NCBI GenBank assembly: GCA_964515195.1
Contig: CAZETK010000014.1
Span: 1-57,680, forward strand
Length of the DNA: 57,680 nt
Direction: 5' to 3'
Source of the DNA: Ga0074139 sp964515195
GTDB taxonomy: Bacteria > Bdellovibrionota > Bdellovibrionia > Bdellovibrionales > Bdellovibrionaceae
The notes under the pieces were generated by a model. It did no database searches. It was given only the letters and a program-made list of their open reading frames with translations, and was not told the origin of the DNA. The position numbers and the translations under genes were made by a program. Shown here one piece after another: positions 41,318 through 48,769 of this stretch. Numbering within the stretch: the first letter of the stretch is position 1; each line of letters opens with the position of its first letter.

Positions 41318-42400
41318 GTGAGCCGCCGTATTAAACTCGTGATTAGCGATCTTCATTTGGGGAAAGGCAGACTTTTGCCCGATGGCGCTAATAACTCGCT
41401 GGAAGAATTTTATTACGGTGATAAGTTAGTCGAGTTTATTCACTATTACTCTACGGGCTCCTATCGGGATGCCGAAGTTGAGATTATCATTAACGGGGAT
41501 TTTTTAAACTTCCTGCAGGTTGATTACAAGGGTCACTTCTTAACAGTTATAACAGAAAATGTTGCCCTGGACGTTATGAAGTCCATTGTTCAAGGGCACG
41601 AAAATGTTTTCCGTGCTTTGAAGGAATTCGCTACAAAACCTGAAAATTCCATTACCTATATTGTTGGAAATCACGATCAGGCCATGATGTGGCCGGCCTG
41701 TCGTGCTTATTTAAATCAAGTGGTCGGAGCTTCAGTCCGTTATAAGAACATAGTTTATTTTTTTGATGGAATTCACATCGAGCATGGTCATATGCATGAG
41801 GCGGCGAATCGCTTAGATCCGAAACGGTTTTTCCTAAAAAGAAATCTTCCTGAGCCTATTCTGAACTTGCCTTTCGGGTCTCACTTTTTCGTAGAGCTCG
41901 TGCTGAAAATCAAAGAAAGATACCCTCACGTTGATAAGATACGTCCCTTTTCAAAAATGCTTAGGTGGATGTTATTTAATGAAACCTACTTGATGTTATC
42001 CGGCCTGGGAAAACTGTTTATTTTTGCAGTGAGAACTTTGTTTCGAAAGGACCCCAGGCGAAGCTGGCCCATTCGAAATCTTTTAAAAATCGCCATTGAA
42101 AGCGCCATATTTCCAGACCTCAGTGAGTCGGCGCGTAAAATACTAAGAGATGAGCGGGTCCATACAGTTATATTTGGTCATTCCCATGTTTATCAGTATC
42201 GACAGTGGGGGCGAGATAAAGAATATTTCAATACCGGAACGTGGACAGAACTGACCTCATTGGATATTGTCTCTTTGGGCAAAATCACGAAACTGACATA
42301 CGTCTTATTGGAATACCCGGAAGTAGGCGGACGCCCCCGTGGCCGCTTGAAAGAGTGGAAGGGGTTTCACCGGATTGAAGAGGACGTGGCGATTTCATAG
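41318..42400 (+). CDS. Calcineurin-like metallophosphoesterase
   Basis: A 360-residue phosphoesterase with all five metal blocks: VISDLHLG, IINGDFLN, VGNHDQ, IEHGHMHE and VIFGHSHVYQY. The pattern resembles LpxH-like UDP-2,3-diacylglucosamine hydrolases in order, but the chain is 110 residues longer, with a helical insert between the fourth and fifth block. The start is GTG 41318 (SRRIKLVISDLHLG). Its end touches the pgi frame; the pgi coding start is 30 bases after. Substrate unknown; a cyclic nucleotide, lipid A precursor or wall teichuronate role cannot be told apart here. Confidence 0.82.
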   Translation: MSRRIKLVISDLHLGKGRLLPDGANNSLEEFYYGDKLVEFIHYYSTGSYRDAEVEIIINGDFLNFLQVDYKGHFLTVITENVALDVMKSIVQGHENVFRALKEFATKPENSITYIVGNHDQAMMWPACRAYLNQVVGASVRYKNIVYFFDGIHIEHGHMHEAANRLDPKRFFLKRNLPEPILNLPFGSHFFVELVLKIKERYPHVDKIRPFSKMLRWMLFNETYLMLSGLGKLFIFAVRTLFRKDPRRSWPIRNLLKIAIESAIFPDLSESARKILRDERVHTVIFGHSHVYQYRQWGRDKEYFNTGTWTELTSLDIVSLGKITKLTYVLLEYPEVGGRPRGRLKEWKGFHRIEEDVAIS

Positions 42401-42429
42401 TGTTAGAAGCCCACTATCAGGAGGCTTCT

Positions 42430-43653
42430 ATGTTTCAATTGTCCCATATATCTGTAAAGACTGATCCTAAGCTGCTTGAGTCTTGCCAAGCTTCCTTCAA
42501 GGCCTTGCTCGCCAACCCCAAACTAGGATTTATTCACATTCCGGAACGCCGTAACCTATGGCAGCAGTGTCAGACCTTGGCGGATAGCTGGAAAAAAGAA
42601 GTCCAGCATTTTGTCGTATTAGGAATCGGTGGGAGCTCTTTAGGGCCACAAGTGATTACAGAAGCCCTGCATAAAAAAAATTTTACTTTCGTAGATAACG
42701 TAGACCCTATCCAATTCTATCACCAACTTGAGAACTTGCCAGAGTGGAACAAAATAGGTTGGATTGTCACTTCTAAAAGCGGAACCACTATGGAGACTCT
42801 ATGCGCGCTTGAGATGGCTTTGCAATATGGTCGGGAAAAGCTGGGTGTAACAGGATTCCATCGCTGTGTGGTTATTTCAGAAAACACGGACAATCCATTA
42901 GCTATCTGGGCGCGCCAAAATGACTTTGATCGCCTTGAGATTCCGCTCGACGTGGGAGGACGGTATTCGGTGCTATCTCCAGTGGGTATGTTTCCCGCTG
43001 CTTTATCAGAAGCTGATCTTGAAAGGTTTCGCCATGGAGCCGAAGCAGCTCTGAAAAATCAGCAGTTGGTGACAGAACTGGCGGCTCAAACAATTATGAG
43101 TTTTAACCGGGAAGAATGGATTACGGTCTTTTGGCTATATTCGGCTCGTGCCCTCAACATGGGAAGATGGATTCAACAGCTATGGGCCGAGTCTCTTGCG
43201 AAAAAAATAAATCGGTCCGGACAGAAAGCCGCGCGCGTTAGCACGCCTATTATGGCCATTGGCACGACTGACCAGCATTCGGTGCTGCAGCAGATGATGG
43301 AAGGTGCCGCTGACAAATTCTACTGGTTCTTTAGATTTTTAGATTCAGAAAATGATCGTAAAAATCTTCAAAAAGCCCAGGTGGATTCGATGAAATGGTT
43401 GGTGGGCCACTCAATGGGATCTTTGCTGAGAGCTGAAGCCTCAGCCACGCAAAAAGCTTTAGAAGAAGAAGGCCGTCATACCTTAACTTTGGAAATCCGG
43501 ACTTTAGATGAAAGTAATTTAGGATATTTCTTTATGATGACAGAACTGGTTGTAGCCGTCATCGCAGAGCAAATGAATATAGATGCCTTTAACCAACCAG
43601 GTGTGGAGCTGGGCAAAAGCCTGGCTCGAAAACAATTCGTTTCTCCCAGTTGA
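42430..43653 (+). CDS. pgi: Glucose-6-phosphate isomerase
   Basis: A 407-residue, short bacterial-type Pgi interconverting glucose-6-phosphate and fructose-6-phosphate. Signatures: VVLGIGGSSLGPQVI, WIVTSKSGTTMETL, DVGGRYSVLSPVGMFP (PGI signature 1 region), TTDQHSVLQQMMEG and DSMKWLVGHSMG. The start is ATG 42430 with AGGAGG; ten in-frame codons upstream are outside the ribosome-site logic. The TGA stop (43651-43653) lies inside the predicted -35 element of the next gene. Confidence 0.95.
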   Translation: MFQLSHISVKTDPKLLESCQASFKALLANPKLGFIHIPERRNLWQQCQTLADSWKKEVQHFVVLGIGGSSLGPQVITEALHKKNFTFVDNVDPIQFYHQLENLPEWNKIGWIVTSKSGTTMETLCALEMALQYGREKLGVTGFHRCVVISENTDNPLAIWARQNDFDRLEIPLDVGGRYSVLSPVGMFPAALSEADLERFRHGAEAALKNQQLVTELAAQTIMSFNREEWITVFWLYSARALNMGRWIQQLWAESLAKKINRSGQKAARVSTPIMAIGTTDQHSVLQQMMEGAADKFYWFFRFLDSENDRKNLQKAQVDSMKWLVGHSMGSLLRAEASATQKALEEEGRHTLTLEIRTLDESNLGYFFMMTELVVAVIAEQMNIDAFNQPGVELGKSLARKQFVSPS

Positions 43654-43678
43654 GTCCGGTCGTTGGTTTCTATACAAT
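43650..43678 (+). promoter_or_regulatory. Sigma-70-type promoter of the FHA-GGDEF gene
   Basis: TTGAGT (43650-43655) and TACAAT (43673-43678) are separated by 17 bases, an almost consensus housekeeping promoter. Transcription would begin near 43685, one base before ATG 43686, so the mRNA would be leaderless or nearly so. The -35 box overlaps the pgi stop codon. Confidence 0.6.
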
Positions 43679-43685
43679 CTACTTT

Positions 43686-44627
43686 ATGACCATGGACAAC
43701 AATGATCCCATCGATAAACACGATAAGACAGAGAAAACAGTTGTAGCCAGTGAAACCACATTAAATCGTAAAATGGCTTCTTCTGCCTCTGGTACTCCTA
43801 TTTTGGTGGTTCTAATTGGTCCATCTGGCTATCAGGGAAAACAGTGGGCCTTGCAGGATGGATTTGTAATCGGACGTGCCGTCGAGTCCCAGATTTTTAT
43901 CGATGATGGGAGTGTCAGCCGCGCTCATGCCAAAATCGAGTTCCGTGATAACGAGGTGGTTATCATTGACTTAGGCTCCACGAATAAAACAGTTGTGAAC
44001 GGAAGCTCATTGCCGCCACTGGCGCCCCAGGTATTGAAAAACAATGATCAAGTTAAAACAGGAAATGTCGTTTTCAAATTCTTAGATAAAGGCAACATTG
44101 AAGCCTATGTGCAACGGGAGCTTTTTGAAAAGGCTAATCGTGACGCTCTAACGGGCGCGTATTCTAAGGGAGCTTTAATTGAGCGCGGACCAGAGGTCAT
44201 GAAGCGTTCTGAAACTTTAGGTGAACCCTTGAGTGTCATTATTTTTGATATCGATCACTTTAAAAAAATTAATGATAACTATGGTCACGCCTGTGGTGAT
44301 ATGGTCCTCAAAGAGCTGAGTCGAATCATCTCTACCAAACTGGTACGGGCAAATGACTTCTTCGCCCGCTATGGCGGAGAAGAGTTTGTCCTGATTCTAG
44401 TAGGAACTCCGATCAGTGCCGCAGCTGATATTTCAGAACGGATCCGAAAAACAATTCAAGACAGCGAATTTCTATTTGAATCACAAAAAATCCCCGTCGC
44501 GGTTTCGGTTGGCGTGGCCACGCGCAAGACCGAAGAGACCGACTGGAATGAACTTTTCGAACGAGCCGACAAGGCACTCTATAATAGCAAGCAAAAAGGT
44601 CGGAACCGGGTAACGATCAGCCCCTGA
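43686..44627 (+). CDS. dgcB: FHA-GGDEF diguanylate cyclase, DgcB-like
   Basis: A 313-residue soluble diguanylate cyclase. The N-terminal tail of about 35 residues is rich in Thr (KTEKTVVASETTLN). An FHA domain follows (FVIGRAVESQIFIDDGSVSR, AHAKIEF, STNKTVVNGS) with the phosphothreonine-binding Arg, Ser and Asn. The GGDEF domain has FDIDHFKKINDNYGHACGD and RYGGEEF, with RAND five residues before it, a c-di-GMP inhibitory site (RxxD). In Bdellovibrio bacteriovorus DgcB (Bd0742), which needs the same domain pair, the FHA domain binds its own phosphorylated tail and the enzyme is required for prey invasion. The start is ATG 43686 (or 43692). No strong ribosome site is visible, see the promoter. 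Confidence 0.9.
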   Translation: MTMDNNDPIDKHDKTEKTVVASETTLNRKMASSASGTPILVVLIGPSGYQGKQWALQDGFVIGRAVESQIFIDDGSVSRAHAKIEFRDNEVVIIDLGSTNKTVVNGSSLPPLAPQVLKNNDQVKTGNVVFKFLDKGNIEAYVQRELFEKANRDALTGAYSKGALIERGPEVMKRSETLGEPLSVIIFDIDHFKKINDNYGHACGDMVLKELSRIISTKLVRANDFFARYGGEEFVLILVGTPISAAADISERIRKTIQDSEFLFESQKIPVAVSVGVATRKTEETDWNELFERADKALYNSKQKGRNRVTISP

Positions 44628-45313
44628 CTATCCTGCTTTTTGCCCGTTTAGAATTTAAGTTTGCTTTGTCGAATTGTTGTTCGGGTTTTAGTTTCGTAGG
44701 TAATTGTTTAATGGAGTGCTTGAGTAAGTGGCTAAAATCATGGGTGCTTTCTTGTTCCCTTTGGGTTTGTAGAAATTTTGTTCGATTTTGAGACATCTTA
44801 CATGGGTTTAGGATGTTTTGAAGTTGGTTAGTTCTGGTGTTGTGGGGTCAATGAATAGCTTTGGTTTTTTAGCTTAAAAAAATCTTTCTTTTTGTAATTT
44901 AAATTCTCAGTTTTTTTGTCGGATGTTGTGTTCTCGTTTTTATTTTTCTGGAATTTGGCCTTGAATTTGAGGCGTTGGTATCTGCTGATATTTGTTGTTC
45001 TTTTCACTTCGTTTAAAATCATGCCATTTTACGTTCGACATAATTTCTTATTTTCCGTCTATAAGAAATTTTTATGTATGCGATAAATTTCTAGTGATAT
45101 CAAATAGTTATGGCCACATTGACCCTGTAGGGTTGGCAATCGATTTGCACTCTTGTTCAGCAATTCAGGAGTTGGTTTTTTAAGATAATTTTCCAACTCC
45201 CCTAAGTTTAAGGAACAACTGGATGTTCTACAAACTAGGAAGGATGAACCAAGTGGTGCCATCAGAAAAAAATTAAAAAACTTTTAACCGAATTAAAGGG
45301 AAGCGAGTCTAAT
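44628..45313. other. 686-base non-coding stretch with strong G+T bias
   Basis: No credible gene lies here. In 44641-44820 I counted T 80, G 47, A 34, C 19 of 180 bases, a keto bias quite unlike the coding parts. Runs such as TTGTTG and TTTTTGT recur. The second half carries small inverted repeats, notably 45168-45200. It separates the DgcB-like and ECF sigma genes. I see no match to a known RNA family; a non-coding RNA or regulatory region is possible. Confidence 0.6.
45168..45200. promoter_or_regulatory. Inverted repeat upstream of the ECF sigma gene
   Basis: GGAGTTGG (45168-45175) pairs exactly with CCAACTCC (45193-45200) around a T-rich 17-base loop. It lies 114 bases upstream of the sigma gene. 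The stem has a T-run in the loop, not after it, so it is a poor terminator. Confidence 0.4.
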
Positions 45314-45934
45314 ATGACACGAGATCTAGATGCGATGACAGATCTCGAACTGGTCGAGAGAACGAAATTGGGGGATAAGATGTCCTATTCGTCTCTTGTG
45401 TTACGGCATCAAAGAGGATTACTGCGATTGGGTTTGAGATTTGTTAAGGACCTCGACAGTGCGGAAGATATTGTACAAGAAGCTTTTATTAAAGCTTATG
45501 AAAAGTTGGAGACTTTTGAAGGACGTTCCAGCTTTAAAAGTTGGCTGTATCAGATCGCTCTGAACACAGCTCGGAACAGATTACGACAAAACCGTCGTGA
45601 GACTGTCGATGTTGATGATGCGCACTTGGCAGTGGATGCTGTTGTTGAAACCAATATGGTTCACACGGCCGTTGCGGAACTTCTTAACAAGGAAGTGGAA
45701 AAGCTCCCGTATCGACAAAGAACGGCTTTGGTGCTGCGGATTTATGAGGATCTCAGCTTCCATGAAATTGCGGAGATCATGGAGTGCCCTTATGACACGG
45801 CAAAGGCAAACTATCGGCACGCGTTGCTGAAGTTAAAAGAAGTATTTAACGACCGCGAGGATCTGAAAACTTGGACCCTCGAAACAGGAGGATTTTTTAT
45901 GGAACTACAACCACTTATGGAGGCAGAAGGATGA
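45314..45934 (+). CDS. rpoE: RNA polymerase ECF (RpoE-like) sigma factor
   Basis: A 206-residue extracytoplasmic-function sigma factor. Region 2 is VLRHQRGLLRLGLRFVKDLD, SAEDIVQEAFIKAYEKLETF with the -10 reading WLYQIALNTARNRLR; region 4 is LPYRQRTALVLRIYEDLSFH, EIAEIMECPYDTAKANYRHA. It lacks regions 1 and 3. I recall Bd0743, next to DgcB in Bdellovibrio bacteriovorus, as one of two RpoE-like factors there; this is probably its counterpart. GAAGCGAG lies before ATG 45314. The final ATGA overlaps the small downstream gene by four bases, the usual sigma/anti-sigma arrangement. Confidence 0.93.
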   Translation: MTRDLDAMTDLELVERTKLGDKMSYSSLVLRHQRGLLRLGLRFVKDLDSAEDIVQEAFIKAYEKLETFEGRSSFKSWLYQIALNTARNRLRQNRRETVDVDDAHLAVDAVVETNMVHTAVAELLNKEVEKLPYRQRTALVLRIYEDLSFHEIAEIMECPYDTAKANYRHALLKLKEVFNDREDLKTWTLETGGFFMELQPLMEAEG

Positions 45935-46152
45935 AATTGCGCGCGCGGACAGATATTAAAACACTATTAAAGAATATAGATGATGTAGAGCCGCCGATGG
46001 ACCCGGCTTACTACCAGAGTTTACATGATAAGATCATGATGAAAATTGACGAGAGACAGGAGGATTCAGACTCGATGCCTACTAATGGCCGAGTCTTATC
46101 CCCGGGTCACTTGCAGGCTATTTTCAGACGGAGTTACTGGGCCCGGCGTTAA
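45931..46152 (+). CDS. Small protein coupled to the ECF sigma, possible anti-sigma or sigma modulator
   Basis: A 73-residue soluble protein starting MKLRARTDIKTLLKNIDDVE. Its segment PPMDPAYYQSLHDKIMMKI resembles the helix by which anti-sigma factors grip their sigma, but there is no membrane segment and no zinc (HxxxCxxC) motif, so it is shorter than the common anti-sigma families. ATG 45931 overlaps the sigma stop and has GGAGG 11 bases upstream, so translation is coupled. A strong terminator follows at 46160-46207. Role by position and helix only. Confidence 0.6.
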   Translation: MKLRARTDIKTLLKNIDDVEPPMDPAYYQSLHDKIMMKIDERQEDSDSMPTNGRVLSPGHLQAIFRRSYWARR

Positions 46153-46159
46153 TGGGCCA

Positions 46160-46207
46160 GAAGTTGGTTTCCAGTTTTAGGGGGCTGGAAACCAATTTCT
46201 GTTTTTA
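46160..46207 (+). terminator. Strong terminator of the sigma operon
   Basis: A 15-bp stem, GAAGTTGGTTTCCAG (46160-46174) with CTGGAAACCAATTTC (46185-46199), one G-T pair, ten-base loop, then TGTTTTTAAT. It ends the rpoE-small gene pair. Confidence 0.9.
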
Positions 46208-46249
46208 ATAGATGTAGAATCCTCTTAAAATTTATGTCACTCTAGGGGA

Positions 46250-47245
46250 ATGGTAGAGTTTTTGTTTTTTCGGCATGGAGAAACGGATTGGAATCTGAAC
46301 CGAAGGTTCCAAGGGCATACCGACATTCCCCTGAATTCCAATGGCCAAAATCAGGCTGAGCATCTTTCTCATCGGGTTCAAAACTGGAAACCTGATATCA
46401 TTTTATCATCAGATCTTTCGAGGGCCGTCCAAACGGCAGAGGCCTGTCTTTCTCAATGGAAGTCGACCATCGTTAAGACGCCACTATTGCGAGAGATGAA
46501 TTTAGGAAAAGCCGAAGGATTACATCGAGATGAAGTCCAGGCTTTGGTAGGGCCAGGATGGGAGAAGTGGGTTTCCCACAACCCTCAAGACGAAGATTTT
46601 CGCTTCCCAGAAGGAGAATCCAAGGCTGAAGCACGACGCAGGATTTTTGAATACTTAGAAAAATTTTCCCGAGAAAACCCCCATTATAAACGAATCGCTG
46701 TTTCTACTCATGGCGGCGTTTTACGACGCGTAACCCATGGTCTTTTGGGAACGCCCCCAGAAGGGGTTCCAATCCCAAATTGCGTCACCTACCGCCTAAA
46801 TTGGGACGGTACCAATTGGCACTATGTTCGCGTGAGGGAGCGGGCTTCCGTCCTTGTAGAATTAGATGAAAAGTTGTTGACCTTTCGAGCGGTAGACCCT
46901 CACTCCAAACAAGAGTACTATTTCATGCCAGGCGGTCTCATCGAAGAAGGAGAAACCCCGGCGAATTGTGTAGAAAGAGAATGCCTAGAGGAAACTGGCT
47001 ATCCTATTCGCGCCTTACCTGAAAATGGATTGATTCGCGAGTATGATTTTTTCTGGAATAATCAATTGTATTGGTGTCGGACTCACTTTTTAAAAGGTGA
47101 GATTTTAAACCCTTATGAGGCGCCTCGAAAGGTCGATGATGCTGATTACAATAAAGGAGTCGTGTGGCTGCCCCAGAAGGAATTAGATTTCTACTTTAGC
47201 TTTAACGAAGCCATTGAAGAAGTATCGCGCAAATTAATTTCTTAA
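46250..47245 (+). CDS. Histidine phosphatase - Nudix hydrolase fusion protein
   Basis: A 331-residue two-domain enzyme. Residues 1-185 are a phosphoglycerate-mutase-like histidine phosphatase: FFRHGETDWNLNRRFQGHTD, RAVQTAEAC, LREMNLGKAEG and VSTHGGVLRRVTHG, with both catalytic His and the Arg. Residues about 195-331 are a Nudix hydrolase with a full box, GGLIEEGETPANCVERECLE followed by ETGY. Such a fusion could remove phosphate after nucleotide pyrophosphohydrolysis, an inference. The start is ATG 46250, near AGGGGA. Cytoplasmic. Confidence 0.9.
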   Translation: MVEFLFFRHGETDWNLNRRFQGHTDIPLNSNGQNQAEHLSHRVQNWKPDIILSSDLSRAVQTAEACLSQWKSTIVKTPLLREMNLGKAEGLHRDEVQALVGPGWEKWVSHNPQDEDFRFPEGESKAEARRRIFEYLEKFSRENPHYKRIAVSTHGGVLRRVTHGLLGTPPEGVPIPNCVTYRLNWDGTNWHYVRVRERASVLVELDEKLLTFRAVDPHSKQEYYFMPGGLIEEGETPANCVERECLEETGYPIRALPENGLIREYDFFWNNQLYWCRTHFLKGEILNPYEAPRKVDDADYNKGVVWLPQKELDFYFSFNEAIEEVSRKLIS

Positions 47246-47297
47246 TTTTTCAGAGTTCAATCCCCTTGGCGGCAAAGCACGCAAGCGTTGCAGACCA

Positions 47298-47879
47298 ATG
47301 GCAATTAAGTTCATTATAGAAGAATCCGAGGTAGATCTGGTGAAAGCAAAGGTGATTCTGGATTTTTGGTTTGAAGAGGTTGATCCCACTTTTTGGTTCA
47401 AAAAAGATGATCTTTTTGATCAACAAATCCGCAATAGGTTTTTAAAAACATTCGAAGGCGCCATTATGGGTTATACTGCCCACTGGCGAAGTTCCCCCGC
47501 AGGGCGTCTGGCAGAAATTATCGTTCTTGATCAGTTTCCTCGCAATATGTTTCGTGATACTCCAAAAGCTTTTTCTGGAGACCCTCTGGCGCTCCCTTTA
47601 GCGCAAGAAGCCGTTCGGACAGGTGACGATCAAAAATTACCCATAATCCAGCGAGGCTTTATCTATATGCCCTATATGCACAGTGAGGATTTAAAGATTC
47701 ATGAAGTGGCGATCCAGCTTTTTTCACAGCCAGGCCTTGAAGAGAACTTACGGTACGAAATCCTTCACAAGGAGATTCTCGAGCGCTTTGGTCGCTATCC
47801 TCATCGAAATAGAATTCTCGGACGGCCCTCAACACCCGAGGAACTGGCATTTTTAAAGACGCCAGGCTCTTCATTCTGA
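47298..47879 (+). CDS. DUF924 family protein
   Basis: Up to 193 residues. The family pattern is clear: VILDFWFEEVDPTFWFKKDD, AEIIVLDQFPRNMFRDTP, FIYMPYMHSEDLKIHEVA, and RFGRYPHRNRILGR. The DUF924 fold is all-helical, TPR-like, with unknown function. Annotated from ATG 47298, but GTG 47340 with GAGG nine bases upstream starts nearer to the conserved domain and may be the true start (179 residues). It stands between the phosphatase-Nudix gene and a lipoprotein gene on the same strand. Confidence 0.9.
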   Translation: MAIKFIIEESEVDLVKAKVILDFWFEEVDPTFWFKKDDLFDQQIRNRFLKTFEGAIMGYTAHWRSSPAGRLAEIIVLDQFPRNMFRDTPKAFSGDPLALPLAQEAVRTGDDQKLPIIQRGFIYMPYMHSEDLKIHEVAIQLFSQPGLEENLRYEILHKEILERFGRYPHRNRILGRPSTPEELAFLKTPGSSF

Positions 47880-47947
47880 TTTTAAGTTGGGCTTCATTCG
47901 ACAAAACTCTGCTTGCTCTCGATTAAAAGAGAGAATAGCTTGGCTTT

Positions 47948-48730
47948 ATGAGAAAAAAACTTGTGATTCTTTTAGGAATCTTATTCTTACTGTCAGGTTG
48001 TGTAACAGCCCTTCCTGTCCATCATATGGAGTCACCAGAAACTTTAGGTCCCTGGGGGTTTCGAGTCGGCTTTATGACAAACACATCTCCGGCCCTGGCC
48101 ACGAAGGATGCCTTGAGTGTTATTGATGATAAAGGCCACGACATGACTTATATCGGGTCTAAGTTGGGTATTGGAATCATGGAGAAGTTCCAAATCAATT
48201 TTGAGGCAGGAGTCAATGGCATGGCGGGTGGAACAGGTATTGCCAGCTTGAAGTGGCAGTACAAGGGAAAGCCTTATTTTGAAACAAAAAAAGGCGATAA
48301 GACATCCACTTTTGTGATCAGATCTTTCAATTCTGCAGCTGCAGACTTTGATGTGGCAGATTTGGCAAGCTCTGAAGGTGATGTGATCTACCGATCAGCT
48401 GACCTGAATTTAACAGGAGTTGCTTTGACACATTTGTGGGGCTACCGATTCACGGATATGAACGGCGTGTATGGAGGACCACAGTTTATACAGGGAGAAC
48501 TCAAGGCCGAGTATCGCAATACCGATGACGGTCCCATACTCGAAGAAAAAAAGCGCAATATCAATGGTTATGGGATTGTTGCGGGTTATTATTTCGCGGG
48601 TCTTGGAAGAAACATCGGTTTTGATTTTGTCCTAGAAGGGCAGTTGACACATTTACCGGCCACTTTTGCTTCTAAATATACGAGCTATGCTAACTTGGGA
48701 ATATTGATAGCCATCCCGTTTCGATTCTAA
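47948..48730 (+). CDS. Predicted outer-membrane lipoprotein (beta-barrel-like)
   Basis: A 260-residue exported lipoprotein with lipobox LFLLSGC directly after the signal peptide. The mature chain alternates hydrophobic and polar residues in strands with Gly-Tyr or Phe turns (GLGIG-type SKLGIGIMEKFQINFEAGVN, SLKWQYKGK, YANLGILIAIPFRF) and ends with Phe, as in small outer-membrane barrels. No family recognised. A pair of overlapping inverted repeats (48734-48750 and surroundings) follows the stop and lies between it and the convergent lipoprotein gene. Confidence 0.7.
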   Translation: MRKKLVILLGILFLLSGCVTALPVHHMESPETLGPWGFRVGFMTNTSPALATKDALSVIDDKGHDMTYIGSKLGIGIMEKFQINFEAGVNGMAGGTGIASLKWQYKGKPYFETKKGDKTSTFVIRSFNSAAADFDVADLASSEGDVIYRSADLNLTGVALTHLWGYRFTDMNGVYGGPQFIQGELKAEYRNTDDGPILEEKKRNINGYGIVAGYYFAGLGRNIGFDFVLEGQLTHLPATFASKYTSYANLGILIAIPFRF

Positions 48731-48733
48731 CCC

Positions 48734-48750
48734 AAAGCCTAAAATAGGCT
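48734..48750. terminator. Weak bidirectional hairpin between convergent lipoprotein genes
   Basis: AGCCTA (48736-48741) and TAGGCT (48745-48750) form a six-pair stem with a three-base loop. An alternative longer pairing to TAGGCTTT at 48771-48778 is also possible. Neither side has a good T-run, so the terminator call is tentative. Confidence 0.4.
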
Positions 48751-48769
48751 CTTGATGTAGTGATTATAT

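Noticed and set aside
44828..45262. Short ORFs in the G+T-rich region (64-67 codons)
   Set aside because: No ribosome sites, low-complexity Lys/Asn or Phe/Leu-rich products, and conflicting strands.
45200..45313. Autoregulatory ECF promoter (GGAAC box at about 45212)
   Set aside because: No fitting -10 element at 15-17 bases spacing; kept only as a chance GGAAC.
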